A DNA stretch of 64,000 bases from Zerene cesonia (lineage: Eukaryota; Arthropoda; Insecta; Lepidoptera; Pieridae). Made by a program: the position numbers and the translations under genes. Shown here in pieces: positions 23,063 through 36,812 of this stretch. Numbering within the stretch: position 1 is the stretch's first letter; every line of letters starts with the position of its first letter. Below the pieces are notes generated by a model. It was not told the origin of the DNA, searched no databases, and saw only the letters and a program-made list of their open reading frames with translations. The stretch covers positions 6,270,406-6,334,405 of the forward strand of contig NC_052117.1 of NCBI RefSeq assembly GCF_012273895.1, in the 5' to 3' direction.

Positions 23063-25186
23063 TACCTACACTTAAAATTTTACTTTTTGGTGTTTTTATT
23101 TTTGTTTGGGTTTGGATTTGTGAATTGACAATTGTGTCAATTATCTGGCATTAGTTGTTAGCACTTTATTATCAATTTGTCTATGCAATTTTATAGATAA
23201 TTCTTATAAAACCTACACATATATAATATACGATTCCGATTAATCATATTATATTACATACTAAATATTTAACCAATATCGTTTAAATACACAGTGATTC
23301 GATCACAACACATTTAATATGTTTAATTAAACTAGTTAACGCTAAGCTCGACAAATCGAGCAACTAGTTGACCTACTAGTTGTGTTACACGAAAGGAACG
23401 AATCTGTAGGGGTGAATTATTGCGAGTTCATTTACAATGACGCAGGGTGTACTCTGTGCGATGAATGTGGAACAGGCTTTGTGCCTTTTATGGATACGCT
23501 GTGAAGGAATTTTCTTATGTTTTTCGTCGTATGATATCTTATTTGGGCGTACCATCTGATTTATTTTAAATATATACTCAGCTTTATTATAATACTGAGT
23601 GCTCAATTATATAAAACAATGTTAGAATTTGTTTAGGCATGGTATTTTCTTCCAAACTAATATTTATATGCCCTACTAGCTCCGTGTAGAAAGTTTTTAT
23701 TTGCTATATCTACAGATATCATAATGCTATAACGAAGGAAGTTTTTGGAGCAGACATTGATAAATAAAGAACCATAACCGAAATTTCGAACAACGTTCGA
23801 AGCGTTTATTTGCATTACGAGATACCGACATTTGTTTGACGGCAATTCAACCTGAAATCCCTAACCAATTGAGCATGTGCCACTAACTCATAACTCTTGC
23901 TGATAATAGACTCGGGTTTATATGATTATGTTTTGTTCATACCTACTTATATACTTTATTTATTTACTAGTTATGAGTGGGTATTGATAGGTTGGTTAGA
24001 CTTTTTAGTAATTTCGATGTTCGGTCTGCATAAAGCGTTCATAACATAATATTTCACATTTACATAAACTAGAGGGAATTTTGATGTTAAATAGCAATGC
24101 TCTCAATAACAGTTATTATTATTGTTATGGTTAAGAAATAGATTATACCGAAATTTTTAATTATATGTCTTGATACAACAAAGCTGCAAAATTTACGAAA
24201 TGTTTATAAAATTTATTTATGGAATAAACGTAATTGTAAATAGATGTAGGTATTGCTAAGGCGCTAACGAGACTCGCATTAACTAGATAATATTATCTAA
24301 ACGCAGGATATAAGCAGATAAGTATGTAAAATTCCAGATAAGAATGCTAATATCGATAGGTACTGTTAACACGTTACTGTATAAAAAATACATATTGTTT
24401 AATAATAGCAGTTCATCACGCAGGATTAACTTGACATTTTGTGTCTTTGATCAGCCTACAAGTCTACTGTCCACCAACGCGTTATGAAAATCGGAATATC
24501 CCGATTATCTAGAGAGACCTTTAAACTTTATATTGTTTAGGCTTCATTGCCGCTAGCCACTTGAACTTTGAACTTAATACGCCTCCATAGGCATGATACG
24601 TTTATACTTTATACATATAACATTCAGATCTAGATCAATCGTTGGCGGAATAGTTACCTGACTAAATATATGTTAAATGTATTTATGAAAGTAACAATGT
24701 ATTTCCTTCACCTCGCAACGGAGCCATGTTTTGACGTATTTTTGCGTCTGAAGATTGTAAGGAGGCTTGAAGTGGTTACTTTTTATCGCAGAGAATCATC
24801 TAATTCCTATGGGAAGATAACTAATTATAATTCGTATTTTATTATTCAAAAATTCCAAAAGATGGCGCTATCGCTGTTACTTTTGACCACGCGGGCGAAG
24901 CAGTGGATAATATATATATACATACGTATATACCTAATACGTAGGTATAGTAGGTTGTGTTAGTTAAAATCACTTACCGCTCATTCTCATATGTTGTCAA
25001 GTGCTAGTACGAATATACCAATAGTACAAAACATAAGCAGCTTAGCGACTATTATGGATGTTGATTTATCTTTCTCAATTGTAATATAATAAAGGGGTAA
25101 ATGTCATTATCTAATATGTATCTTCTGATCAATTCCAATGGGTTTCTACTGATTTTTATTTATGAATACATTTTTATTTTAATTAA

Positions 25187-25390
25187 TGAATGTGGGAGTC
25201 GAGTACGTTTCGGAACGAATTAGGCCAGCTCGTAAACGGAAGGTACCACACCCCTACAGAAGATCGCCGCGAAATATTAACATTATGTATTTCATTTGGT
25301 AAGTTGGGGAGCCGGAGGTCCGTATCCTTTTCCTTACACTTCCCAGTTCTATCCTTTATTCTTCTCGTCCATCGTTCTCATACTTGATTG
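25187..25390 (+). mobile_element. SINE-like element copy, 5' part
   Basis: ATGTGGGAGTCGAGTACGTTTC, GAATTAGGCCAGCTCG and GGTACCACACCCCTACAGAAG, then TTCCTTACACTTCCCAG: same family as 35490-35765, truncated at its 3' side. Confidence 0.7.
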
Positions 25391-25589
25391 ATACAGACAG
25401 ACAAAAAATAAAATCAACATAATGCATTGTTCGTACAGACTGTAGAAAAATGTTTCTCAAGATTTTAGAATTAATAAATTAATGTTTTAAGAGAGACGTG
25501 TTTTTGCAGTCTTGGTAACTATGTAATATTAGTGACTAGTGCTCGCCTCAGCTCAGCACGTGTAGACTTTTAAGTTTTTCAAATTTTTT

Positions 25590-25760
25590 AACAGTTACGT
25601 AGGTGTTATCCGACTCGCTGAGGGGGTCGCGGACGAATCCAACTAGTATCCATGGCCCCTTCATCAATGCGGCTAGACGGAACACAGTAGGGTTTTAGTC
25701 GGTAGGAATCCGACATAACCCACGGCCTCTTCCCCTGGGGTCGTGGGTATTAATGCAAGA
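25590..25760 (+). mobile_element. SINE-like fragment with TCGGTAGGAATCCGACATA
   Basis: A GC-rich block contains GGGTTTTAGTCGGTAGGAATCC, GACATAACCCACGGCC and CCCTGGGGTCGTGGG. I recognise this from memory as a frequent lepidopteran SINE-type module. Confidence 0.55.
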
Positions 25761-28287
25761 TTTCTCCCGCTTAAAAAACAAAAAATTGATTTGTTTCATT
25801 CGTTCTTTAGTTATAAGTAAAGTCTCCAAGACGACCTTATATAAATAGATAATATGATATAAATAGATTTTGAATATTACAATTTGGCCTCTACTCATTA
25901 TAACAAAAATATAAAGAAATTTTACAAACAATCGATATTTGCAAAACGAAACCAATTTTAGCAAGTCATTAAGTTTGCGATTAGTCTGCCTTGACAGATT
26001 TCAGTTTGACGGCAAGGACCGAATAGAAAGTGAATGAACGAAATTACTGAAATACGGCCAAATTAAATCCACAAAGCTAGGGTCTTTGAATTAGGTGATT
26101 GACTTTAGGCTCGATACATACATGCTTTAAAATGTTCATATTTTATGATGTCTAAGGATTAGCTATAGGGGAGCTCTGATTTATCTATGTATTTTAAAAT
26201 TGTATACTAAAGTGTGTTTCTAAAAATCATAAAAGTATAAGCGTATTAACTGAAATATTTTCATTGAATGATAATTTATATTAATAATTATCATTTCATC
26301 TCATTTCATTTCATTTCATAGGTATTATAAATATGTAGTCTTGTGGATTTGATTTATTTATTTATTAAAAGCAGTAAACTAAATAGAGATATTGTAGAGA
26401 TAAACCGCCTGTTTAGGGCTTTACAGTTGAGAGGTGCAAAAAACCTAGTCTTGAAGGACTTACTGTAAAGAATCCAATAAATAGTGGTTTCATTTGCCAT
26501 ATGTGCTAAATTTAACAAAAAATATCCGAAATTATTCTTATTCACCTATCATTCGTTATTAACTTCTAATTTCTTTTAAAAAAGATAAATGTATTTAAAA
26601 AATAAAAAAAACACCCTGCAATGATAAAATAGTTTAAGTAAGGAAATTATTTAATTTTTCACTTCACAAAACATTATATTTACGTAGTAGTGGTATTTAT
26701 ACTTTTGAATTAATTCTAGAACTCAATGGGGAAATAAATATGAGTTAAAGTGTTTCTTAACACGTCAAACGTTATAGTCGTTTATCAAACGCCTGTTTTT
26801 TAGGCACACTCATACTTGTTATAGTGCGATCATAGGTGTCAGTCTTCTTGGAAGGCGATCAGTAATTATCTCTTAATGGTTCTTTGGAATCCGTTCCTCG
26901 ATTCAAATTAAAAGTACTGTTGTTGGAGTTTTGGATTAAAAATTAAGTTGTGCCTGTTCGAATCGATTGATATGGTATTATAAGTTGTAACACTGGTCTC
27001 GCTTTAATATTTGTTTGGTATTGTGATTTGTATATGATTGCGGCTTTATCTTTCCAGAACATCTATATAGTGTAAAGCTAATAGGTAATCATAGTTTATT
27101 AGCAGATATCTGTACAAATTTGGATGTTTTTGCACATATTCCAATTATTATATTATGTGTGTACGATTGTAAAGGACTTATACAATTTAATGTAAAAAGT
27201 ACGACTCAACATACTTTGAATTTGAATTGAAATCCATTATATTTATATACTAAATACTTATTTATTTAATATAAATCGTCACATATACTTGTTTAATGTT
27301 TGACTTACATTTCTCTAGAAATGTCCTCAGCTTTTAATGTAGGGGGAAAACGAAATAGCGTCCAATAACGTTTTTGAATTTGCATAAATAAGAAATCGTG
27401 TTCAGAGAAATCTCTTAAGATTTTAAGGTACAAATGCTTGATGATGATGTATTTCTATATAAGTTTATTTTATTTTCTTATCTGAAGAGCACTCCGGGCT
27501 CTTTGGGTTTGAGTTCCCATGTTTTCCCCGAGGTGATTGAATATAAAATGTTATAATTGTAATAATTTACACGAATACGTATTTACATGTAGCGTTATTG
27601 TGTTATTTTTATAAAATTTTGAACATGAAACTCCAGATTTTTCATAGACGATAGAAATTGTAATTAGCAAAGTTTACTTCTAATTAAGTTAAAAAAACCT
27701 TACGAAGTTTTGTTCATATTATTTTGTTTCATATTTCAATGAAACGCATGTCCTAAGATTTAAAGTTTTCGGTTGAACTATCATATAATATGAGTCGAAC
27801 ATTAAACATTAATAAATGTTATTTAGTTATAAAGTCGTCAACAAGACGTTCCCAAATCCTTGGAAACTGGTACGTTGAATTAATAGGAGCCGACAAATTC
27901 GAGATATTTCGCTAAACCCAACTTAGTTACTAACCTGTAAGCAGTGAAACCTTAGGAGAAGCCCCTTACTCAAATCTTGCTTCAAATTCCGATTGGATTG
28001 TTTCAATTACGACTAACTTTCTTTATATTATTATTTGCTAATAACAGTTTATTCGTTTTTAATTGGAAACGTGTAATCTATGTGTTTCTAAAGTCTAAAG
28101 CATTAGTCATATATTTGTATAAACATAATAAGTTTTCAGAAGTATCGTTAGAAACTAATTTAGTAAGAATCTTCGTCAACAATGTCTGTATTTATGTTAA
28201 CTGTGGCTTTTTAATTCAAGTTTGACTTTTTTCCATATAAACCAAACACGACTTTCTTCGTAGTATCGTCGTAGCACGTACCAGAGC

Positions 28288-28326
28288 GGGCAGGAGGGGG
28301 GGAGGGCTGGAGGAGGGGTTAGGGGG
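28288..28326 (+). other. Potential G-quadruplex, purine-rich tract
   Basis: Runs GGG, GGGGGGG, GGG, GGGG and GGGGG are separated by short loops, giving at least four G3 runs on the plus strand, inside strongly AT-rich DNA. The function is unknown. Confidence 0.6.
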
Positions 28327-30647
28327 CTTCGAGTGTTGTTCCCTGTAAACGTCACGAGTGATCATCGTTTGAAACGTAACTTCAGATAGGTTTTAAGCGA
28401 AACCGCAATAAAAAATAGAAATTACCGAGTAATGTTGCTTTAAGTGTTACTATGTTTTGATGTAGACGCCGTGTATTTGTGGGCCCACCTTATTTAAAGT
28501 AAATGATAATAACATAGTGCATTACTACGAGTATTATAGATATTTCATTGTATAAATTGTGATAGATAAGTAACTTGCAGTCCCGCCTAACGGGGTAGAC
28601 AATTTTTTGTTCTTTTTCGTCGTATTGTTTCGTTTACCGGGGAAGAAGGGTTCGTAATATGTTTGAAGCCTTTGTCTGTCTAAGTAGAGACTCGGCGTCG
28701 CTGTTTAAAGCGAACTATTTTGATGTGAGCTTCATTTAAATATTATAATAGAGATTGTAATTAAATAATGTTATATAGTTATTATTAATATCACAAATTC
28801 TTTAAGTGTATCAATATAAAATGAAGAGATTGTTTAACTCTTTTAAATAATACATATATTTTTACTTTTTACCTTGCAAAGCTTATAACACGTTGAAAAA
28901 AACTGTTTGGGTAAAAACATGCAATAACTTAAAATATTGGTAAATTTTCATACTTAGATATTTATCAGATTTGCGACGTAGCGTATAGACGCTACTACGT
29001 ACACACACACACATAAATACACATTTTTTTAACAAAGTAAAACTTTCTTTATATTCATATTCGTGATTCATTTAAGAGAAAGTACTGTTATTTTCGGTGA
29101 TAACATTAATAAACTAATGATAAAATGTTTCAAGCTTACCTACCTACATCCACAACGATGTCTAAACACGTCTGTTCCATGCTCCTTTACTATTATTACT
29201 AGTATAGCATTATATTATCTATGTTATTATGTTGGATTATTTTTATTATTAACATTTCTGTTTTGTATTATATTTAAACATCAAGTTCTATTATATATTC
29301 TTTTCAGTCGTAATAATTTGAGTTATCCAATAATGAGGTCATGTTTTCTACTTCAGTATTACAATGAAAAAATCATGTGGCAAGGCCTTTATTTTTCCAG
29401 TGAGGGAAGTGAAAAACACGCAGAGCAAGACAATTGTATGAATTAGGTATATCCGCCCAGCGCCCTCAAGAACTACCTAATTAACAATAAAGTAGCGTCT
29501 TTATGTAGTCTATTTATGAATGCAATGTAAATTCTTTGAATCAAAATAAAGTACGAATAACTATAAATTGTCCTTAGGTACATAAAACCATTAACATAAA
29601 GGAATTGCGTGCGCGATTATAACGATTAGAAGCTCTAGCTACGTACTGTCCTGAAACATGAAAGGCTGACCTAAATGAAACCAAGGCCATCCAGGTTCTG
29701 TGGAAAATTACGATTTGAAAACTCTTTTACTATATTTTCACATTAAATCGAGTCTCATCAGCTTTATCTGTGTCATAATCCTAAAATAATGCAACAAATC
29801 CGAAGTTTTTGTCACGTTTTCAGGACAAACCTTATTGTCTGACACAGACACAGACAGCTTATTGTATGGTACCTATAAATAAAGTGGAGGTGAAGCGTGT
29901 CCCCTTGTGAGCTATGGTTAATGTTTCATTGAAGACTTCTCTTTGTCGGTAAAGACTGGCACGACTAAGAACGCTGATCACCCGTGTAGTTCTGTATTCT
30001 AGGAGACCCAGGTATTCTTTCGTATCTACCGGGATCGTACTAAAGAAGTCTCGGTATTACGCAAGTAATGGGTGGTTATCCGTATTGGGAACGGCTGTTG
30101 CGCGATAGTGTGGGTGTGCGAAATCGCGAAAACTAGTTAAGAATTAGTATCAAATATGACTTGCCTATTTCTTTTTGCCAAATACCCAATAACTAGAATG
30201 AAACTTATTTGTTACATCATATTTCATCTAAATAACGAACTGAGTAGGTATATAGTAGCCGTTTGATTATTCGCGAACTAGAACCTATTTATTTTATGCC
30301 GTGATTAAATTTACTTGTTGATAGCGTGGTTGGTTTTATGCGTGAATAAAAGCAGAGAAAATATTTATTTTCTGGCATATTACTATTATATGTAAGACAT
30401 ATTACAGTGTACTTTCTTAGCATATTTAACAAGAGTCGACTTCATATCAAATAAGAGTTCTAAAAACTAAGTATAAAAACTGGCGAAATATTAATACAGT
30501 AGTATAACAGTTGAATCTGTTTAGTTCTTTCATAGAAGAGCAACATACGTGTCTTTAAGTGCATATATTATAACTTTGGGATTATAAATATAAAAAGAGG
30601 ATATTAAAAGCAAAACTATATTATTGGTGTTTTGATTATTGTATAAT

Positions 30648-30915
30648 GGGCAACTGAGCTGGTGGTTCGCCTGATGGTGAGTGATCACCACCGCCCATGA
30701 ACATTCGCAAAGGAAGTGCCTCGGTGAATGCACTGCCCACCTTTAAGGGGTAAGGAATAAGGAGAGGATTGACATAGAGAAAAAAGCTGGCTGCCCCACT
30801 CACCGTACTAAACACAGTAGTATGCTATTATTTCATGCCGGTCTTCTGTGGGGTACGGTACTTTTCCAGTGCCAGCTGGTCCTATTCGTACTAAAGCGTG
30901 CTCTACTCCCACACA
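30648..30915 (-). mobile_element. SINE-like element copy, reverse orientation
   Basis: GGGCAACTGAGCTGGTGGTTC, GAGTGATCACCACCGCCCATG, and at the far end CCAGTGCCAGCTGGTCC..AGCGTGCTCTACTCCCACA: the reverse complement of the 35490-35765 layout, near full length. Confidence 0.75.
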
Positions 30916-31514
30916 AAGGATTTTTGTAGATATTCGAATGAAGTAAACGACTATTAATTGAAAAACAATCATAAATGCATTTGCTTGTCATTTTAACCAA
31001 AACAACAACTTTCATGTTGATAACATAATGCAACATAATTGTCTAGAATATGCTTTCAGTAAGGACATTTAAACAAAAATTACACATTTTGCTCTTTTTA
31101 AACATTTTGCTTGCAATTCGGACATTTCAAAGCGTCTCGAAACTTCGGTCACGTCGCAGTCGCGCGGTTTCCGCACTCAGAATTAATTTTTGATCAACAA
31201 TCGTGGGAATAAAGTGAGAAACTTTCTAAATTACTGCTGACATTATGTTTTAGAATGCAATTTTTAACGAATTAACGTGTGATATCGTTCTATTGAAGCA
31301 TCAAAAATGTTTCGAACTTAATCGAGTTTTCAGAAGTTTTTATGCGAACTGTGGGAGCTGTAGCTAAAGTTGTATTGTAATTGTACAGTACACAAAAAAG
31401 GCTAACTACAAAAAGAATATACTTATTTATATGATCGCATTTCGTCGGAAGATAGATCTATTACATTCTGGATTAAATACCGACACAAATTTGTCACTAT
31501 ATGCATATAAATGA

Positions 31515-31680
31515 ACCAATTGCACCCCGCGGCGTCGCCGTACCCGGGTAAAAAGTAGCCTATGTGTTAATCTAGATCATAATCTATCTCTGTACTAAAT
31601 TCTCAAAGAGTAACAAACATCCTACATCCATCCATCCATTCATACTTACAATCTTTTGCGTTTATTGTATAAGTAGGATT
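31515..31680 (+). repeat. Retroposon tail
   Basis: CACCCCGCGGCGTCGCCGTAC, GGGTAAAAAGTAGCCTATGTG, ATCTATCTCTGTACTAAATT and a final CATCCATCCATCCATTC..TTTTGCGTTTA..AGTAGGAT. Confidence 0.7.
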
Positions 31681-32124
31681 AAATCATCGTAGCTAGTCAT
31701 TCGATTGTGGGTCTGCCTAGTTTTAGCGTATATCCACCCAGGAAGCTCACGAATGCTGTGAACATAGCTCCTTTGCGATTAACTTGTGATGAAGACGATA
31801 CGAATTTTTTTGTAAATTTAATTGTGATTGAAAACTAATAAAAATTTGCTCTATAATGTTATTAAACTTTATTTATAATTATGCAGAAATATGCACTACA
31901 GTAAATTGGTACAATATGTAGATTGTGGATAAAATTAATTTAATATAGATGCGTTCTATTCTTAATGCTACGAAGAACAGTTTTATGTTTATATAAATTA
32001 ACAGTTCTATTTACGTTTTCAACATTTTAATGAAAAAGTCTGTATATAATTTTTATGGTTGTAATAAATTTTCATGCCCACAAAAGTAAATTAAAGTAAT
32101 TAGGAGATTTTTCTTATTTTGTTA

Positions 32125-32175
32125 TCTATTCTTACTGATGTTATAAATGCGAAAGTGTGTTTATTTTGTCGATCA
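32125..32175 (-). repeat. Short retroposon tail end
   Basis: CTTACTGATGTTATAAATGCGAAAGTGTG is the reversed 3' end of the same tail family. Confidence 0.4.
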
Positions 32176-32397
32176 TTTATGTTGCAACGGAACGATTTAA
32201 GGATATAATTTTTATATCTGGAGATAGTTAGGTTAGAGAGACATAGACTACAATTAACTGTAGTGAAACATGTCATTTCCACGGCATTAAATTAGCTGCT
32301 AGTTAGTTAGCTAGTATCACTTAATACATGCATTTTAGATACATTAATTACAGTTATATTCTGGTTTCAATTCAAAATTTTATTAGTTACTATAACA

Positions 32398-32600
32398 TTA
32401 TTATTTTTAACAAAAAACTCAACCGTCTTCAAATTGTCAGAACTAGACAAAATCTAATGGGATCACATGACAGGACCCAGCCTTAAAAAAAATCATAAAA
32501 ATCGGTAAAACCCCGTAAAAGGTTATGAGATAACAAACACAAAACATACAGTCGATTTGATAACTTTTTTATTTTGAAGTCCGTTAAAAAAATAGGATAA
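32398..32600 (+). repeat. Dispersed repeat with AAAAATCGGTAAAACCCCGTAAAAGG
   Basis: Contains GGGATCACATGACAGGACCC, AAAATCGGTAAAACCCCG, AAAAGGTTATGAGATAACAAAC and TTTTGAAGTCCGTTAAAAA; recognised as a lepidopteran repeat tail distinct from the CTAGCTG family. Confidence 0.55.
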
Positions 32601-33164
32601 CTCATTTAAATATGTCCAGAAGAAGCAGAGCTTTGTTTTGTAAATAAGGCGTAATAGATAGTAACAGTTCAGGTGAAGTTGTGACTCTTGAATAAGAAAT
32701 CCTTAGCGTATTTTTGGAAATGAATATCTCTTGATACTTAATTTACGCAGTTCAATTTACGAAATCAAGACACTACATAAACTTATACATAAGTATAGCT
32801 AACATTCTTTGTACATAATGGTGGTATTTATATTTAATTACTTCCATATTATCACAGTTTTAGATATACTTTAATTACCTGGTAGAGTTAAATTCATATT
32901 AGTATGAATATCTCAGGGAGCCATTGAATTTTAGTAAATTCTCATTCGGATATAAGTATTAACGCCACATGCGCCGCCCCAAGGTTTTTTTCACGACATG
33001 AGTCGATAGCATCGAAACTATTACGGGGACTAAATTGCATCTGTGGCAGGCCGTAGGGTTACCGCCAATACTGTTTTTGTTACTAACTATACTCATCTCA
33101 GCTAAACTAGATCAGAGTTTACCCACAATTAAAACAAAATAATATATAATTCATCTCTTTACTC

Positions 33165-33245
33165 TTTGCTTTTTTTTGCTGGTGAAGAATTTTTCGAATC
33201 GGTCAGTGGTTTCGGAGCCTATTTCTTTCAAACAAACAAACAATT
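33165..33245 (+). repeat. Retroposon tail fragment
   Basis: GAATTTTTCGAATCGGTCAGTGGTTTCGGAGCC..CAAACAAACAAACAA resembles the priming-tail region of the window's retroposon family. Confidence 0.5.
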
Positions 33246-35094
33246 AACTTTTTTTCAGTATCAACGTAGACAATAACGGAACAAACGCCTAATAGACATG
33301 CTATTTAACGTTTGTTCGTAAGCGGAATATTTGAATATATTTTTAAATAAAACTCGCGTTGCTAGCCCTCATAACACGGTTAGGATTTAGTCGACTGAAT
33401 CGATCAACAAGTTGGCCGATTCATTGTTATTTGGTGACATGACGTTTAGAACACAAAAAATATAGAATGACATGTTTTTACACCATTTTTGCACCGACAC
33501 AGATAATATACTAATAAGACCGTATCTGAAGTACAAACCGTGGACGTAGGCGAAGAATCTATAGAAATTTTGATGTTTAAATAGGAATTACTGTATCCAT
33601 CAACATTTCAAATTAAGAAAAATACAGTACACATATGCTTTTGGTCTGGAATAACAGGAATCTGACTTCAAGAGTCAAAGCCGTAGGCAATAGCTCGTCT
33701 ATGGAAATAAAGTACAATATCTAGTATACAATCGATTACTGTCTAGCAAACATCCAGTAAAGAATAGCTATATATTATACCAATACATATAATTTTTTAT
33801 ATCTATTAAACACGTTCTGGACATAATAATCAAATATAATACAAAATTTAATACCGACACTGTTTTATCATTTCGTATGAGAAATGTCAAATGTTTATAG
33901 CGCCATTTATTTCCCGACCCACAAAATTATAAGTTCCTAAGATTATTCTCGTAGCTTCCAAGAGATGGCGTTAGAATCGCGATAGAGGCAAACTTGGTAC
34001 ATATTGAGGAGATTGAAGAACATATCTTTTAAAACTTCATTCGATTTATGTGTGTATTTCATTTACAAACCAATTTTCGTTGTCCATATATGAGAACTAT
34101 TTTAAGTTCAATGTGCATTCATTGAACAATTTCATCAACATTGAAATTAATTTCACCGGATTAATTCAATATGTCGTTTTTTTTATTTCAATATTTATAT
34201 ATTTTACAGATGTGAAACTTGAAAAAAAAATGTGTATTGTGTATATTACGATATTATATTGTTTAAATGTTTGCTTTTGGAAAACATCACCACTGCATTT
34301 TGTAAATGTATACAGAAGAAATTTCCGGTACCCTATAATAAGTTCAGATGAGCTTTCAATAATATTATTTGTTAAAAAATTTTATAACTGTCTATAATAA
34401 TCATGTAGTCACGCAGATGACGAAAGATACAAAAACTTTATTGTTACAGCTCAATAGAATAATACTGAAATTATTAACAGAAGTGCGAAGTATAACCATT
34501 TCTCTATAAATATATTCTGTTAAATATCTATAAAATTAATACCGAAGAAACGCACAATCAGCAGGCAACGGTCGAACCATTTTATAAATCTCCTTATTAG
34601 ATGATCTGTAGGCGATATTCATAAAATAAATGCGCTATGAAGTTATAACAGGGAACTAATATATACGTCAAGTTCGCTACAGATTATATAGTAAAAACTC
34701 CGCAAACACCGCGTCTGCAACAGACGACTAAAAACGAAGTGCCATCAACCGCTTCCGTTTTTGTTATATTGATGCTAGCGAAGAATAAAAACAAATATTT
34801 CGGGCTTGTCTATTTGGCCTTTAATCAATGATTGTAAGGCATAAAAAATACCATTATTGGACGTACGAATGGGAAATGTAAATAAATAAAATACATCTTG
34901 CTTTTTCCTCTTTCTTTCATATATTAAAAAACGTTTTAATGGTAGTTTATCGTCTCACTTGCTGATTAACAGAGTATGTAAGGAAATAATTGAAACCTGG
35001 CGAACTTCACCAGGATCTATCTATGTTCCTAGAAACTAATGAAGTTATTGAGTAGTTAATGAAATGTTTTTTTAGAAAGTGTACAGCTTCGAAT

Positions 35095-35185
35095 TAAATC
35101 TATGCGCTAAAAGTGGGTCAAAATCGAGTCTGTAGGAGTAGGTTACATACAAACATACAGATGAAGCTAATAAAAGCGTATTTAT
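35095..35185 (-). repeat. Retroposon fragment sharing a block with 5984-6105
   Basis: AAAGTGGGTCAAAATCGAGTC and CATACAAACATACAGATGAAGCTAATAAAAGCG, reverse of the 6.0-kb copy. Confidence 0.6.
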
Positions 35186-35489
35186 AAAGTAATGTAATGC
35201 GAACGTGTTATTATTCTGTGTGTCTAATACAAAATAATATCGCCAGCTTTTTGCAGCTCCGCTCGCGAGGATTTCACATTATGGTGAATAGCTTTTATGG
35301 GAACTTTTATATACAAGCTTCCATTCCTTTTTTCACCCCCTCAACGTTTATTGTCACTAGGAAAATTGGACAAAGCGATCCTCTTAGCAAAATTTAAGTT
35401 TATAAATAGTTACCTACATGTTTTTGCATACATAAGTCACTTTTTTTAGTAAGTTTTGTCAGCGTCAAACCAAGTTGAAGTGAAGTTGC

Positions 35490-35765
35490 ATGTGGGAGTC
35501 GAGCACGCTTCGGCACGGTTTCTGCCAGCTCGCACTGGGTAAGAACTACACTACCACCGATAGTCGGAGTGAAATAGTAGCATTATCCGTTTCCTTTTCC
35601 TCAACCTTCCCAGTCTATTTTTTCTTTCCAGTCGTCAATCCTTTCATAACCCTTTCCCCTTAAAAGCGGGCAAAGCATTGCCAGAGGCACTATCTCTGTA
35701 AATGGCCATAGGCGATGTTAACCGTTTACCACCAGGCTAACCACCACCTCAGTTGCCCGCACATG
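35490..35765 (+). mobile_element. SINE-like element, most complete copy
   Basis: It runs from GTGGGAGTCGAGCACGCTTC through CCAGCTCGCACTGGG, TACACTACCACCGATAG and GAAATAGTAGCATT to GGCAAAGCATTGCC and CTGTAAATGGCCATAGGCG, ending ACCACCTCAGTTGCCCGC. About 275 bp; used as the reference for the family in this window. Confidence 0.75.
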
Positions 35766-35869
35766 TCAAAAAAAAAACACACACAAAGCTACGTTGACAA
35801 TTGTTACTTGCATCTATAATAATAATATAAAGGTTAAGATTATGTATTTTGGTCCAACGCGCTGATCTC

Positions 35870-35978
35870 GTGAATTACTGCGCCGCTTTCAAAAATTCTT
35901 ACACCATTGGATATGTACATGACCCTCGAGTAATGTAGACCATATATGTACCACAGCCGAAGGCAGGGTGAATCGCTA
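35870..35978 (-). repeat. Retroposon tail
   Basis: TTTCAAAAATTCTTACACCATTGG..ATGTACCACAGCCGAAGGCAGGGTGAATCGCTAGTT, reverse orientation. Confidence 0.6.
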
Positions 35979-36334
35979 GTTAATTATATTACTATGTCCA
36001 AATGTTGTCTCTTTATTATTCGAAGTTACGTTAATAAACCGTTAGAAACAACTCGTTTTATTTTAACTAAGTGTCCATGTCTCATAACCCCACTGCATGT
36101 AAAAAGATTAACTTCAATGAAGCCCTAGTAGCAATTACAGGTCGTTCTTCTACTTATAACAATATGGCTAGATTATTTGCACGTCAATAGAGATAAGAAC
36201 CCATCCTAAATATATTTTGATATATGATTTAGAAAGGAAGTACGCTTGTTAATAAATTATAAAAACAATATGTACCTCGAAATTTCGGTGAAAATTTAGC
36301 TGTTAAAAACTCGTGTAATCTACAGTCTACACTA

Positions 36335-36500
36335 ATGTTATAAAGAGGAAAACTTTGTTTGTTTGTTTGGTTGTAATGAATAGGCTCAAAAACTACTGGA
36401 CCGATTTTAAAAATTCTTTCACCATTCGAAAGCTACATTATCCACGAGTAACATAGACTATATTTTATTTTGGAAAAAAATAGGGTTCCGTAACATATCT
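36335..36500 (-). repeat. Retroposon tail
   Basis: AATGTTATAAAGAGGAAAACTTTGTTTGTTTGTTTGG..AAAAACTACTGGACCGATTTTAAAAATTCTTTCACC, reverse orientation. Confidence 0.65.
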
Positions 36501-36619
36501 TTATTGAAACATCCAAACCAGTATACCTATAAAGCTGAGGGGTTAGTTAGTTCGTTTGATATTATTTAAACTCAAATATATAACTCTAATCGCAATAATT
36601 CAGATATTCAACTGGACAC

Positions 36620-36812
36620 CTATATATTATAAAGCTGAAGAGTTTGTTCGTTTGTTTGTTTGAACGTGCTAATCTTAGGAACTACTGGTCCGTTTTGAAT
36701 TCTTTCAGTTTTAGATGCCCTACAATAAAAGTATTGAGAGAGAATTGAGATAAAGAATAAAAGAGGCTTTATATGTACCATGGGGCGAAGCCGGGGCGGA
36801 CAGCTAGTTGTT
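36620..36812 (-). repeat. Retroposon tail
   Basis: ATATATTATAAAGCTGAAGAG..GAACTACTGGTCCG..ATGGGGCGAAGCCGGGGCGGACAGCTAGTT: complete reverse copy 120 bp from the previous one. Confidence 0.75.

Noticed and set aside
22888..23154. Plus-strand ORF opposite the H15-like gene
   Set aside because: The minus-strand frame has the domain pattern and poly(A) signal; this one is its shadow.
29063..29446. 127-codon hydrophobic ORF
   Set aside because: It begins with GTG rather than ATG, is T-rich by composition, and has no splice or domain support.
34050..34397. 115-codon hydrophobic ORF
   Set aside because: GTG start and composition typical of T-rich intergenic DNA.
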